The notes below the pieces were generated by a model. The model was not told where the DNA came from, made no database searches, and was given only the letters and a program-made list of their open reading frames with translations. DNA of 50,575 bases, taken from positions 1 through 50,575 of the forward strand of contig CAZSMK010000110.1 in NCBI GenBank assembly GCA_964608095.1, given 5' to 3'. The stretch is from CAZSMK01 sp964608095 (GTDB lineage Bacteria; Sumerlaeota; Sumerlaeia; MWCT01; JAGHBZ01). Within the stretch, counting starts at the first letter, position 1; the number at the start of each line of letters is the position of its first letter. Of the stretch, positions 35,443 to 44,890 are shown one piece after another. The position numbers were made by a program, and so were the translations under genes.

Positions 35443-36885
35443 ATGTTACGCGAACGAGAGTATGTCCTGAAAAATATTAGTATTATTATTGATTTTTTCC
35501 TGGCTCTTGGTGCGTTTATAGGCGCTCACTATGTTAGGAATCTTATATTGGCTCCTTATTTTTTTCCTAATTTCCTTTTGCCCAGTAAATTCAGTCATTA
35601 CTATTCCCTTTTTCTCATTTTTCCCGTGGCATCGGTTATTATTCTCTCGCTCAACGGATTCTATAGACCACAGCGGGGTATAAGGTTTGGCAACGTAATA
35701 AGAATTGTGACTGTAAGTTGTGTTGAAATTCTTGTTGCTATTGCTTTTTTGATGTACCTTTTGAAAAGAGGGGACACGGTAAGTCGTGGACAAATAATTC
35801 TTGCACCCACGCTGTTCTGGCTTTTCCTGCTCACTAAAAGTGAGATTATGCGGTTGGTCATGGCACGGCTCAGGCGAGAAGGCAGGCACTGCGTGAGTGT
35901 CCTGCTCGTGGGTTCCGGACAGCGTCTTGAAAGCTTTATCCATCATCTGGAATCCCACCCCCTCTGGGGATTCAAGATCGAGGGGATTGTCACGGACGAT
36001 CCGAACGTAAAGATCGGGGCAAGCGTCTCTTCTTACCCCGTCGTTGAACTTTTATCTCGAACGATTGAATATCTTGAACAACATACGGTCGATGAAATCA
36101 TTTTCATCCCCGGGCATGCCTCAATCAATGAAATCGTTCCTTTGCTCGAAGGATGCGAAATAATGGGCATAAGAACCCGAATTTCGCTGCAGTTTTTTGA
36201 ACACACCATTGCCCGCCCTGAGCTCAGTCAGTTCCAGGAAATCTCTATGATTACGTACGATCCCACCGCTGAAATGAATCTCCAGCTTTTCATCAAGTAC
36301 ACATTCGACCGCATAATGGCGCTTATTCTCCTTATCCTTTTTTCACCCGTAATGATTGCAACCGCCCTTGCCATAAAGTTGACCTCTCAAAAAGGCGCAC
36401 CCATTCTCTTTCGACAGGTCAGGTGCGGTTTGAACGGAAAACCTTTTACCCTGTATAAATTCCGTTCAATGAAAGTAGGTGCGCATGAGGAAGTAGAGAA
36501 GCTCAGACAAAAGAGTGATGTCGATGGGCCTGTATTCAAGATGAAGAAGGACCCCCGTGTCACACAGGTGGGGCGGTTTATCAGGAAAACGAGTATCGAC
36601 GAGCTCCCGCAACTCTTCAATGTATTGTTTGGCGATATGAGCCTTGTGGGACCACGCCCGCCCATCCCTGAAGAGGTGGCAAACTACGACCGATGGCAAC
36701 GACGCCGCTTGAGTATGAAACCCGGCATCACCTGTCTCTGGCAGGTCATGGGACGAAATAAACTGAGCTTTGATACCTGGATGAAACTCGATCTCGAGTA
36801 TATAGATAATTGGTCCCTGATTCTTGATCTGAAAATTTTATTTCGTACCGTTTTTGTGGTGACCACCGGATATGGCGCTATGTAG
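35443..36885 (+). CDS. Polyprenyl-phosphate sugar-1-phosphate transferase (WbaP/ExoY type)
   Basis: 480 residues. Four to five N-terminal membrane helices (to about residue 130), a soluble Rossmann-like domain (about 150-270, SVLLVGSGQRLESFI), one more membrane helix (IMALILLILFSPVMIATAL) and the C-terminal transferase domain: RCGLNGKPFTLYKFRSMK, DPRVTQVGRFIRKTSIDELPQ (part), VGPRPPIPEE. It moves a sugar phosphate from a nucleotide sugar to undecaprenyl phosphate, starting exopolysaccharide or O-antigen units. Start at 35443 rather than the GTG at 35353, by family fit; ribosome site weak. No other polysaccharide genes adjoin it, which is unusual. Confidence 0.93.
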   Translation: MLREREYVLKNISIIIDFFLALGAFIGAHYVRNLILAPYFFPNFLLPSKFSHYYSLFLIFPVASVIILSLNGFYRPQRGIRFGNVIRIVTVSCVEILVAIAFLMYLLKRGDTVSRGQIILAPTLFWLFLLTKSEIMRLVMARLRREGRHCVSVLLVGSGQRLESFIHHLESHPLWGFKIEGIVTDDPNVKIGASVSSYPVVELLSRTIEYLEQHTVDEIIFIPGHASINEIVPLLEGCEIMGIRTRISLQFFEHTIARPELSQFQEISMITYDPTAEMNLQLFIKYTFDRIMALILLILFSPVMIATALAIKLTSQKGAPILFRQVRCGLNGKPFTLYKFRSMKVGAHEEVEKLRQKSDVDGPVFKMKKDPRVTQVGRFIRKTSIDELPQLFNVLFGDMSLVGPRPPIPEEVANYDRWQRRRLSMKPGITCLWQVMGRNKLSFDTWMKLDLEYIDNWSLILDLKILFRTVFVVTTGYGAM

Positions 36886-36892
36886 TCAATAC

Positions 36893-36928
36893 CGGAGATA
36901 GTTTCACCCTGATCTCCGCTTTATTTTT
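36893..36928 (+). terminator. Terminator of the sugar transferase gene
   Basis: Stem CGGAGAT / ATCTCCG (36893-36899 and 36912-36918), loop 12 nt, then CTTTATTTTT. It lies right after the transferase stop, before the convergent aminopeptidase gene. Confidence 0.75.
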
Positions 36929-36957
36929 ACCTGATGTTCCCGGACAGTATTCTTACC

Positions 36958-37782
36958 TTAATCTTTCGCCGCAAGAGAGGCTATTCGCATTATCGTAAGG
37001 AACATCCCATAAATTTCGCCGTAATCGTTACTCTTATATTCAACATTGCGGTCGCCCGTGCGTTTGACGCCCGGAATCACCGAGACAAGGTCAGCCATTT
37101 CCACCATCCAGAAATCCACGCCGAGCTTGATTGGCTTACGCACCCGAATCGCTTTGATTTCTTTATAATTCTTCAAGGCTTTTTCTACCCCCTTCTTGAT
37201 TGCCTTGCGTGACTCTGATGGATGAATAGAGAGCGCCGCTCTCCTTCCCATACCTCTTTTACTGATCGCGGTGACAATGTTGGGTATGAATTGCTTGATT
37301 TCCTTTGTTGCTGCTTCGTCGCCGCTCAAGAAAACCAACGGCACTCCATACCATCCCGCCATCATTGCATTGAGCTCCGGTTCGCCGACTCGATCACCGT
37401 TAATATAGACATCGGTTAAGATCGAGGTATAGGTATGGCTCAAGACCCCTCCGGTGGTACCCGCCCGGGAGTGGTACCCGATGAAGAGTGCCGCATCAAA
37501 CGATTTATCCAGGCCGATGACCATTGACATTGGCTTATACACACCCTGGAGCAGGAGCGCGCTGGGGTGTAAATCTTCCGGTTTGAGATTTATCATCCGA
37601 GCGTGGGAATCGTTTACCACAATAGTTTTCGCACCGGCGTTAAGGGCTCCTTCTATTGCTGCGTTCACCTCACCGACCATCAAATCACGCCCGATTTGGT
37701 AGTCGTTTTTACCCTGAACACACTGTTCCCAATCTGCAACACCCGCAACTCCTTCCGCATCGCACGAAATGTAGATCTTCAT
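36958..37782 (-). CDS. dppA: M55 D-aminopeptidase (DppA family)
   Basis: 274 residues from the chosen start. Zinc-binding motif SCDAEGVAG near the N-terminus (Asp and Glu ligands), NDSHARM and FIGYHSRAG (His ligands), GEPELNAMMAG. DppA is a decameric D-amino-acid aminopeptidase in Bacillus, releasing D-Ala from D-Ala-containing peptides; here a peptidoglycan-peptide recycling role is likely. Start at 37782 (MKIYIS), because GGAGGA is 6 nt before it, while the upstream ATG at 37788 directly abuts the ribosome site. Divergent from rtcB. Confidence 0.92.
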   Translation of the reverse strand: MKIYISCDAEGVAGVADWEQCVQGKNDYQIGRDLMVGEVNAAIEGALNAGAKTIVVNDSHARMINLKPEDLHPSALLLQGVYKPMSMVIGLDKSFDAALFIGYHSRAGTTGGVLSHTYTSILTDVYINGDRVGEPELNAMMAGWYGVPLVFLSGDEAATKEIKQFIPNIVTAISKRGMGRRAALSIHPSESRKAIKKGVEKALKNYKEIKAIRVRKPIKLGVDFWMVEMADLVSVIPGVKRTGDRNVEYKSNDYGEIYGMFLTIMRIASLAAKD

Positions 37783-37802
37783 AGCCATTCCTCCGAAAAG
37801 AT

Positions 37803-37831
37803 TTGATTTTGGGTTATTTTTTTTGCATAAT
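37803..37831 (+). promoter_or_regulatory. Candidate promoter for rtcB
   Basis: TTGATT (37803-37808), 17 bp spacer, CATAAT (37826-37831). The -35 is 4 of 6, the -10 is 5 of 6. A 6 bp inverted repeat TGAAAG / CTTTCA (37838-37857) follows in the leader. Confidence 0.5.
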
Positions 37832-37897
37832 ACTTGTTGAAAGCATAGATTCTTTCATGCACCTTGCTCCAAGTCAAGTAAGGTGGCTTACTTTCTC

Positions 37898-39331
37898 ATG
37901 CTCACACGTTTAGACAAATATCGGTTATTAGTGCCGAAGGAAGCGGGAATGAATGTAGAAGCCATCATTTATGCGGATGAACGAATCAAGGTCGAATCCG
38001 AGGCTGTAGAGCAGCTCGTTAACGCGACGCGCCTACCTCATGTATCCCGAGTCCTGGCGACACCGGACATCCATAGCGGCTATGGCGTTCCTATCGGCGC
38101 CGTCGTTGGTGTCAAGGATATCATTATACCCGCCGCAGTCGGCTATGATGTCAATTGTGGTATGCGCCTGCTGACCACACCTCTTCGAGAAGACGATGTT
38201 GATGTGAAACAGCTGGCTCAGTCGTTTAGAAGGGACATCCCGCTTGGTGAAGGAAAAGCCAACGTGCGGCTTACTCACCAGGAGCTCGCCCTTGTTTTAA
38301 AGAAGGGTGTTCCCGCGTTTAAGGAAATTGCACAAAAGCATAAGGACGAGCATCCGTGGAAGTATATTTCAGAAGACGAGATAGACGCAGACCTCAATTC
38401 TATCGAGGAGGGGGGTTCGATGGACGGTGATCCGGAAACGATTTCGGAGCGTGCAAAGAAAAGGGGAAAGGACCAGATCGGCACCCTTGGCGGTGGAAAC
38501 CATTTTATTGAAATTCAGATAGTTGAAGAGGTCAACGATGAAACAATCGCCCAAAGTTTTGGACTTTTCCAGGGTCAGGTGGTCATCATGATCCATTCCG
38601 GTTCGCGTGGTCTCGGGCATCAAATCGGCAATGATTATATGCCTCTTGCCGCTCAGGTAGCCGGCGACAAAGCCCCTATCAAGAAACTCGGGTTCTTCGA
38701 TACCCATTCCACACATGGCAGAAACTATATTGCCGCAATGAACGGCGCGGCGAATTTTGCATTTACCAACCGCCAGATGATGGCGCAATTGGTTCGAAAA
38801 AATCTTCGATATTACTACGGTGATATCCCCATTCGTCTTGTTTACGACGTTCCTCATAACATGGCTAAACTTGAACAGCATAAGGGGGAAAAACTATGGA
38901 TACACCGGAAAGGAGCGACCCGCGCGTATCCCGCGGAACGCATGCGAGGCACCCGCTTCGCTTCCTCCGGTCAACCGGTGCTTATCCCCGGCTCCATGGG
39001 AACGGCGAGCTACGTCCTCGTAGGCTTACCCAGCGCAGATGAAGCCTTGTTCAGCGTAAATCACGGTGCCGGCAGGGTCATGTCGCGCCCCGCTGCCGCC
39101 GGAAAGGTTCGTCGACGTGACGGTAAGGTGCTTAAACCCGGAATTATTACGGATGAGCGATTCAAGGAAACCATGAAAGACATTTTTCTCGTGTGTGAAG
39201 ACCCTCACGCCGTCAAGGAAGAGGCGCCAGATGCCTATAAAGACATTGATGTGGTTATTGATATCGTGGTTGGCGCCGGGCTTGCGCGGACTGTTGCCAA
39301 AATGCGTCCCCTTGCAGTTCTCAAAGGCTAA
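37898..39331 (+). CDS. rtcB: RNA ligase RtcB
   Basis: 477 residues. Motifs of RtcB: ATPDIHSGYG, PAAVGYDVNCGMRLL (metal-binding Cys), GTLGGGNHFIEIQ (two His ligands), IHSGSRGLGHQIG and VNHGAGRVMSR, where the His is guanylylated with GTP. It joins 2',3'-cyclic phosphate to 5'-hydroxyl RNA ends, repairing or splicing RNA. Start at 37898 chosen by alignment (MLTRLDKY); AAGGTGG lies about 11 nt upstream. Without archease or rtcA next to it in this window. Confidence 0.96.
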   Translation: MLTRLDKYRLLVPKEAGMNVEAIIYADERIKVESEAVEQLVNATRLPHVSRVLATPDIHSGYGVPIGAVVGVKDIIIPAAVGYDVNCGMRLLTTPLREDDVDVKQLAQSFRRDIPLGEGKANVRLTHQELALVLKKGVPAFKEIAQKHKDEHPWKYISEDEIDADLNSIEEGGSMDGDPETISERAKKRGKDQIGTLGGGNHFIEIQIVEEVNDETIAQSFGLFQGQVVIMIHSGSRGLGHQIGNDYMPLAAQVAGDKAPIKKLGFFDTHSTHGRNYIAAMNGAANFAFTNRQMMAQLVRKNLRYYYGDIPIRLVYDVPHNMAKLEQHKGEKLWIHRKGATRAYPAERMRGTRFASSGQPVLIPGSMGTASYVLVGLPSADEALFSVNHGAGRVMSRPAAAGKVRRRDGKVLKPGIITDERFKETMKDIFLVCEDPHAVKEEAPDAYKDIDVVIDIVVGAGLARTVAKMRPLAVLKG

Positions 39332-39341
39332 GAGTATACTT

Positions 39342-39425
39342 CAACCCAATTCAGGGTTGTGACATGGGGGAACGAATACCGTAGGTTGAAACCTACAGGT
39401 ACCCACCTTATTCCCTTTCAGGGAA
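39342..39425. repeat. Second cluster of three short perfect hairpins
   Basis: CAACCC-AATTCA-GGGTTG (39342-39359), GTAGGTT-GA-AACCTAC (39381-39396) and TTCCCT-TTC-AGGGAA (39411-39425), all perfect and spaced about 15-25 nt apart, starting 11 bp after the rtcB stop. No poly-T follows the first two, so they are not ordinary terminators. The arrangement resembles the cluster at 24712. The remaining spacer to 39526 shows no gene. Confidence 0.75.
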
Positions 39426-39526
39426 GAGCTTATTTCCTTCTTCCAAAAAGTTTATGAATAATCCGTGCTAATTGAAGGTTATGTAGGGTAGATGGAGGGT
39501 GAGTAGGGGAGTAGATTTCTTATAGA

Positions 39527-41437
39527 TTATTTCCCCTTTTTGTTTTCTTCCTGTCTTTTTTGGCGAGCCGTTTGCAATTTTTCCTTGGTATCAGAATGTT
39601 CCGGACGCAATGCCAGGGCTATCGTCAAATAGTGTATAGCTTTTTTGTAATCGCCGTTTTCAATTGATTTGCATCCACGACTATATTGGTCTTGAAACAA
39701 CCTTTCCTGGCGCTGTTCGATTTTTTCAGGTTCTTGTTTTGAGGATTCGGAATCTTCTTCTTCGCCCTTTTCTGCAGGTTTTACACGGGAAAGACCTTTC
39801 AGGTCTATCTGCTCAAAGACCTCTTCTTTCTCTTCCTCTTTTTCAGATGGCTGTTTGCCTTCCTTGTGTTCATCTTCAGTGGGTTCTTCTTTATTTTCTT
39901 GTTTCAATCCGGATTCCGGCGTTTCAGCCAGCTCGTCCTCTTCCAATTCATCTGGTGTAAGAATGATGGTCTCTTCATCAGCCTTATTATTAACGGAAGG
40001 CGGAGTCTGTTTTTTCTTATCATCAACAGGTTCTGTTGACGCGTCTTTTGATTGTGCACCTTTTTGGTCGATTATGGTCTCTTCGGATGAAATTTCAGGG
40101 CTGATGATGGTCTCTTCCTGGGCGGTATCGGAGAAGACTTTCCGGTCGAATTCTTGACCGAATTGACTTGTCTCAGCGGTTGACTCTTCACCGGGTCGTT
40201 CCTGAGACTCTTCTTCCACGGCAAAATCCGATTCCGCTTCTTGTTCCATTTCCCGCTCTAAATTGAGTATCTCTTCTTCTGTTTTCTCGTCCTCACCCAT
40301 AAGATCATCGAGTCCATTGAAAGGCGCTATATCTTTCCCTTCTTCAGAAGTAGGAAGCGCCACCTCTATTACATCATTATCCGTTTCACCTTCAGTTTCC
40401 GGAACGGGAGTAACAACGATTTCTTCACGAGAGCCTTTTTCCGGCTGCTTGGTTTCAGGCTCTGGTGTCTGATCTTCGTCAGGTTCGAATACGGAGGCGA
40501 TAGGAGTTTCTTCAGGGGTTTCCTCTTCTGTTTCTTCAGGATGCGCTGCCTCGGTAAACAACGGTTCTCGTACGGGCTCTTCTTCTTTATGGGCTTCAGG
40601 TTCGGCTTTTTCGGGTTCGGCAAATTCCAGCTCTACTTCACGCTCCTTTTCGCTCACGGGTTCTTGTTCCCGCTCTTCCGCTGAAATCGCTTCCTTCTCT
40701 TCAGCAGGTTCTTCTTCCGGTTCAGAAGCGCTTACGATTGCAGCGATTTCTTCGTCTCCTCCTGTACCTTCGAAGGATTCAACTTCTGAACGCTCGGTTT
40801 CAGGTGTATACGCAGATGGTGCGCTCGGGGCTATACGCGACTCGACTTCTTCAAGTCTTGCCTTCATTTGTGAGGTGCTTCGGAGTCGGATGAATGCAAA
40901 CACAATAATGATGAAAAGGAGTATCACCGCGGCGAGGACAACTTTGAATATAGTGCTTTCGCTCAGAATTGATATGAATGATCTCGAGGACCTTTCAGGT
41001 GGGGGATAGGTCTGTTCGCTTACAACCGGTGTTTCTTCCGCCGGAAACAAAGGAGTCTCCTCTGTCGCTATTTCTTCATCCGGCGTGTAGGGTTGTGGTG
41101 TAGTAAGCGCCTCCGGTGTTGCCTCGAAATCTTGTTTCAGGTTTTCTTTGCTCAATCCCTCTTTTACGAGCATACGGTATAATTTTGCAATACTATTGCC
41201 GGGTTCGAGCTGTTCAATCTTCTCGCATTCCTCGATTACCTTATCATATTGCCCGAGTCCGTAATATCCACGGATTCGCTCAATACATTCATCTACTGTA
41301 CGCGTAATCTCCGCTTCCCTTTCTTGAGCGCCGTTCGACTCATCACCAGATTCTTGTGCAAAAAGAGGGAATGCTAAGAGAGCGAGAAAGCCTGCAATAA
41401 GTAACGTCACTATTTTTTGCTTTTGACGGTGAAGCAT
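39527..41437 (-). CDS. Very acidic TPR protein with a signal peptide and one membrane helix
   Basis: 636 residues. Signal peptide 1-27 (KIVTLLIAGFLALLAFPLFA). Residues 45-115 are helical, TPR-like. One membrane helix lies at about 165-187. From about 190 to 555 the sequence is disordered and extremely rich in Glu, Pro, Ser and Thr, with three copies of a Glu-Thr-Ile-Ile motif (EETIISPE, EETIIDQK, EETIILTP). The C-terminus (575-625) has one clear TPR unit (ENGDYKKAIHYLTIALALRP). I do not recognise a family. The disordered acidic region and paired TPRs suggest a scaffold. The ETII repeats could be phosphothreonine or peptide-binding sites, which is speculation. Confidence 0.8.
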   Translation of the reverse strand: MLHRQKQKIVTLLIAGFLALLAFPLFAQESGDESNGAQEREAEITRTVDECIERIRGYYGLGQYDKVIEECEKIEQLEPGNSIAKLYRMLVKEGLSKENLKQDFEATPEALTTPQPYTPDEEIATEETPLFPAEETPVVSEQTYPPPERSSRSFISILSESTIFKVVLAAVILLFIIIVFAFIRLRSTSQMKARLEEVESRIAPSAPSAYTPETERSEVESFEGTGGDEEIAAIVSASEPEEEPAEEKEAISAEEREQEPVSEKEREVELEFAEPEKAEPEAHKEEEPVREPLFTEAAHPEETEEETPEETPIASVFEPDEDQTPEPETKQPEKGSREEIVVTPVPETEGETDNDVIEVALPTSEEGKDIAPFNGLDDLMGEDEKTEEEILNLEREMEQEAESDFAVEEESQERPGEESTAETSQFGQEFDRKVFSDTAQEETIISPEISSEETIIDQKGAQSKDASTEPVDDKKKQTPPSVNNKADEETIILTPDELEEDELAETPESGLKQENKEEPTEDEHKEGKQPSEKEEEKEEVFEQIDLKGLSRVKPAEKGEEEDSESSKQEPEKIEQRQERLFQDQYSRGCKSIENGDYKKAIHYLTIALALRPEHSDTKEKLQTARQKRQEENKKGK

Positions 41438-41664
41438 GTTCCCTAAAAATTTCCCCTAATTCCAAAAATATATTTAATCAAATAAAGAGGATGAAATCAA
41501 ATGATAAATAATGCAATATGTAAATTCAATTAGATGATTTCGTCCATAAAAAATAAGGCAATACTGGACTTATTGATAATTTCGCCTCTCTTCTCGAAAT
41601 GTGAGTAAAGAAGAGCGATTGCGAATTTATGGCTTTCAGAGTAATTAACAGGGAGATTCTCAAG

Positions 41665-42816
41665 ATGGATTACGACTATAATGAAGTTGAACAAAACATC
41701 CAGGTACAGAGTGAATTGACCCGAAAAATTGTCGATTCCGTATTGGTTCAACTTCTCAACAAATTCGATACAGGACACTTACGGAAAATTCGAAAGGTAT
41801 ACATGATCGGATGCGGAGATTCGCGATTCGCAGGCAGAGCGATGGAGGAATGCTTTTATAGATTCAGTGGGCTTGCCGCCCGTTCCTTTCCCTCTCTTGA
41901 ATTTTCCAGGTACCATGTGCCCTTTGCGGACAGCGATGCCCTCGTCATCGGCATCTCATACTCGGGGAAGGTTGTTCGAACAGTTGAGGGAATGAGACTT
42001 GCCCGGGAGAAGGGATTAATCACCGTAGGGATCACCCAAAAAGAGAGGGATACACCTCTTGCCGATGTTGCCGAGGTCATCATCGCTCTCGATACACCAT
42101 CGACATCTCAAATCATACCCGGTTGCCTTTCATATTATGCCAGCCTGATTGGCGTGGCGCTATTTGCAATTTATCTCGGAGAAGTGCGTGCCTGTATAAG
42201 CAGTTCCCGGGCGGATCAACTTTATTCGTGCTTGAAAAATCTGGGGAAAGACGTTGAATCTATTTCCAGGACGTGTACAAGCAGGGTGGAAGAATATATC
42301 GCACATACAGATTTTGAGCAGGTATGGCAATTCCTGGGTTCCGGCCCGAACTATGCAACGGCTGAATACGGCGCGGTTAAACTTCTTGAAGCAGCCTCGC
42401 TCAATGCACTCTGGTACGATATCGAAGAATGGGCGCATACCGGCTATTTCCTTGTTAAAGAGAAAACCCCGCTGATCATAGTTGCTCCCGAAGGCAAGAG
42501 TTATGACAGGATGAACGAATTGATGCCCGCGGTACACACGCTCGAGGCTCATGCCCTTCTGATAACAGGCGAGAAGACCTCTCCTGTCCAAATCCCGGAA
42601 GATTCTATTATTCGCATACACGATTCCAACCTTGATGAGTCTTTAACGCCACTTATCTATTGTATTCCTTTACAATGGTTAGCAATTAAAATAGCGAAAA
42701 AACTACAAGCAATTCCGTTTCATCTCGATAATCAACACCTGCTTAGAATAAACTCTCAACAGTTATATAAAGGGAAACATCTGGACACGTTGGACGAACT
42801 CAAAAAAATTCATTGA
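41665..42816 (+). CDS. Double-SIS sugar-phosphate isomerase-like protein (GlmS isomerase domain relative)
   Basis: 383 residues. Two SIS domains: first VYMIGCGDSRFAGRAMEECFYR then VIGISYSGKVVRTVEGMRLA (parts), second around WQFLGSGPNYATAEYGAVKLLEA. It equals the isomerase half of GlmS without the glutamine domain, as in FrlB/AgaS/GlmD-type enzymes, which deaminate or isomerise amino-sugar phosphates. Start at 41665 chosen because AGGGAGA lies 9-10 nt upstream; ATG at 41629 has none. Divergent from the acidic TPR gene; followed at 136 bp by the PPIase gene. Substrate unknown. Confidence 0.85.
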   Translation: MDYDYNEVEQNIQVQSELTRKIVDSVLVQLLNKFDTGHLRKIRKVYMIGCGDSRFAGRAMEECFYRFSGLAARSFPSLEFSRYHVPFADSDALVIGISYSGKVVRTVEGMRLAREKGLITVGITQKERDTPLADVAEVIIALDTPSTSQIIPGCLSYYASLIGVALFAIYLGEVRACISSSRADQLYSCLKNLGKDVESISRTCTSRVEEYIAHTDFEQVWQFLGSGPNYATAEYGAVKLLEAASLNALWYDIEEWAHTGYFLVKEKTPLIIVAPEGKSYDRMNELMPAVHTLEAHALLITGEKTSPVQIPEDSIIRIHDSNLDESLTPLIYCIPLQWLAIKIAKKLQAIPFHLDNQHLLRINSQQLYKGKHLDTLDELKKIH

Positions 42817-42952
42817 TGTTTTTTTCTGATTAATTTCAGATATGGAGCCTTTCGATGGTGCAGAAAAATTTTTTCTTGAAAGAAGAACCCCTTCGTCGTA
42901 TAAAACATCTGTTTTTACTATTTGACAATAGACGAATTCAGGAGGAAGGACA

Positions 42953-44890
42953 ATGAAGAGAGCGTATATAAGTGTACTGATTACAATACTGTTGATATTG
43001 AGTGCCACATATGTAGTATTGGCGCAAGAAAGCAAGGAGTCCACCGAGAAAGCCGAGAAGGATCAAGTTGTGGCAACGTATGATGGAAAAGAACTCACCA
43101 TGTCCGAACTCGAGTTTGTAGTTCAATACCGTATGCCGAGGGACCAACGCTTTTTCGGCGTCCCGGATTTGAATATGCTATCCGCCGATCATCTCAAGGT
43201 GCTCACTGAATCGGTGATTGCTGAAGAACTTATCTATGAAAAAGCGATGAAAGAGAAGTTCGAGTTGTCGGAAGAGGCAAAAGAACGCATCGCGAGAGCC
43301 AAAGAGCAGCTTGCGGTAAGAGAGCTCTACAGGATGGAGATCGAGGATAAGGTATCTGAAATCACTGAAGAAGAAGCACGAAAGATATATCAGGATAATC
43401 TGGATATGTATACACGCCCGTTTAAATTCGACCTGAAGCAGATTCTTTTATTAAAATTTGAGAAATATACAGTCAAAGAAGGGGATACCCTTGAAAGTAT
43501 AGCCAAAAAGATATCGGGAGATGTCTCAAAAATTGAAGATATAAGAAAAGCCGATACCTTCGAGCCTCGTTATGTGAAACCCGAGGATCGTGAGAAAATT
43601 CTCTTTGAACCTCTTCGGGAAGGTGAAGAATTGCTTGTTCCCATGAGTAAGGAGAAAAAAGAAGAGGTATACAAGAAAATCCAGGAAATTCACAAGGGTC
43701 TTCAGGAAGGTGCGGATTTTGATGATTTTGTGGAAAAGTTCTCAGAAGTGAAAGTGTCTAAAAAGGTGGTTCCGAGTCAAGTTGATCCACCTCCTCACCT
43801 GGCACTTATCGAGGCGGCGAAAAAAACTGCTGAAGGAGAGTTTTCTGATGTGTTCGAAACCGAGGTCGGGTATCGCATAATTAAAATATTAAGCAAGGAA
43901 GAGAAACAGATCATACCTTTTGAGCAGGTCAAAGAAAATATCATTCTCCGTGAGACCAGCCAGAAACGGAATGAGTATGCCGCTGACTACCTGATGAATC
44001 TTGTCAAATCAAGTAACCTGGTCAAGACCTATCCCAAAGTCCTTGGAGATGATAAGGCGTCAACTTCTGCGGTAGTGGCGGAAGTCGGCGACGTGAAGAT
44101 AACCAAGGAGGAGTTTCTGAAACAGTTGGAGCGCTACGTGGCGAATCTCCCAACTCCCGAGGAAAAATTGGATGAACTTTACCGCTTAGCGGACGTACGG
44201 CGCATAGTCCTACCCGCGGAAGCCGAAAAAAAAGATATGGACGAAAAGGAAACGTTCAAAGAGGCCTTCGAAGAATTGAAAATCCAGCTCGTAGCGGATG
44301 CCTATCTCCGTAACCTCTATGATAAAGAGATCAAGGTTGCTGATGAAGCACTGCAAAAGTATTACGAGGAAAATATCGAGCGCTATACCATTCCTCGCAT
44401 GTACAAGGTACGTCAAATCATGAAACGAGTTCATCCTGAATTCAGCAACCTTTCTGACTCTGAACAGGAAAAGGTGCGTGAGAAGCGGCTCGAGGAAATG
44501 AAGAAGATTCGTGAGAAGATCAAAAGCGCCGAGGATTTTGCACGGATGGCGGAAGAATATTCAGAAGACCCCGGCACTCGGAACAAAGGCGGCGATCTCG
44601 GTTACGTTCCCGAGTCCTATCGGGGCGGGTTCGATGGCAAGATCAAAGATATGAAAGCCGGCGATATCAGCGAACCGTTCATTATGGGCGCGTTCGCTTA
44701 TCTCATCATGGTTGAGGATGTAAAAGAGCCTGAAAAACAACCTTTCGAAGAGGTCAAAACCAGAGTCGAACGCGCATGGCTCACCTCACAACAACAACAA
44801 ATAAAGAAGAACCTCGAAGAGACGGTTCTCGAAGAAGCGAATGTGAAAATTACTCTTCCGGAAAAATCAGAAGAGGGTGAGACACAGTAG
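42953..44890 (+). CDS. Periplasmic parvulin-type PPIase with an inserted LysM-like segment
   Basis: 645 residues. Signal peptide 1-24 (RAYISVLITILLILSATYVVLA). Residues 40-150 form the SurA/PrsA-type chaperone N-domain. A degenerate parvulin domain (about 155-320) is split by a segment 171-232 that reads as a LysM motif (YTVKEGDTLESIAKKISG ... LREGEELLVP). The second, complete parvulin domain is at about 475-590: RQIMKRVHPEF, EYSEDPGTRNKGGDLGYVP, AGDISEPF. A helical C-terminus follows. Strong ribosome site AGGAGGAAGG just before the ATG. Role: folding of exported or outer-membrane proteins, possibly tethered at peptidoglycan by the LysM-like part. Confidence 0.88.
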   Translation: MKRAYISVLITILLILSATYVVLAQESKESTEKAEKDQVVATYDGKELTMSELEFVVQYRMPRDQRFFGVPDLNMLSADHLKVLTESVIAEELIYEKAMKEKFELSEEAKERIARAKEQLAVRELYRMEIEDKVSEITEEEARKIYQDNLDMYTRPFKFDLKQILLLKFEKYTVKEGDTLESIAKKISGDVSKIEDIRKADTFEPRYVKPEDREKILFEPLREGEELLVPMSKEKKEEVYKKIQEIHKGLQEGADFDDFVEKFSEVKVSKKVVPSQVDPPPHLALIEAAKKTAEGEFSDVFETEVGYRIIKILSKEEKQIIPFEQVKENIILRETSQKRNEYAADYLMNLVKSSNLVKTYPKVLGDDKASTSAVVAEVGDVKITKEEFLKQLERYVANLPTPEEKLDELYRLADVRRIVLPAEAEKKDMDEKETFKEAFEELKIQLVADAYLRNLYDKEIKVADEALQKYYEENIERYTIPRMYKVRQIMKRVHPEFSNLSDSEQEKVREKRLEEMKKIREKIKSAEDFARMAEEYSEDPGTRNKGGDLGYVPESYRGGFDGKIKDMKAGDISEPFIMGAFAYLIMVEDVKEPEKQPFEEVKTRVERAWLTSQQQQIKKNLEETVLEEANVKITLPEKSEEGETQ

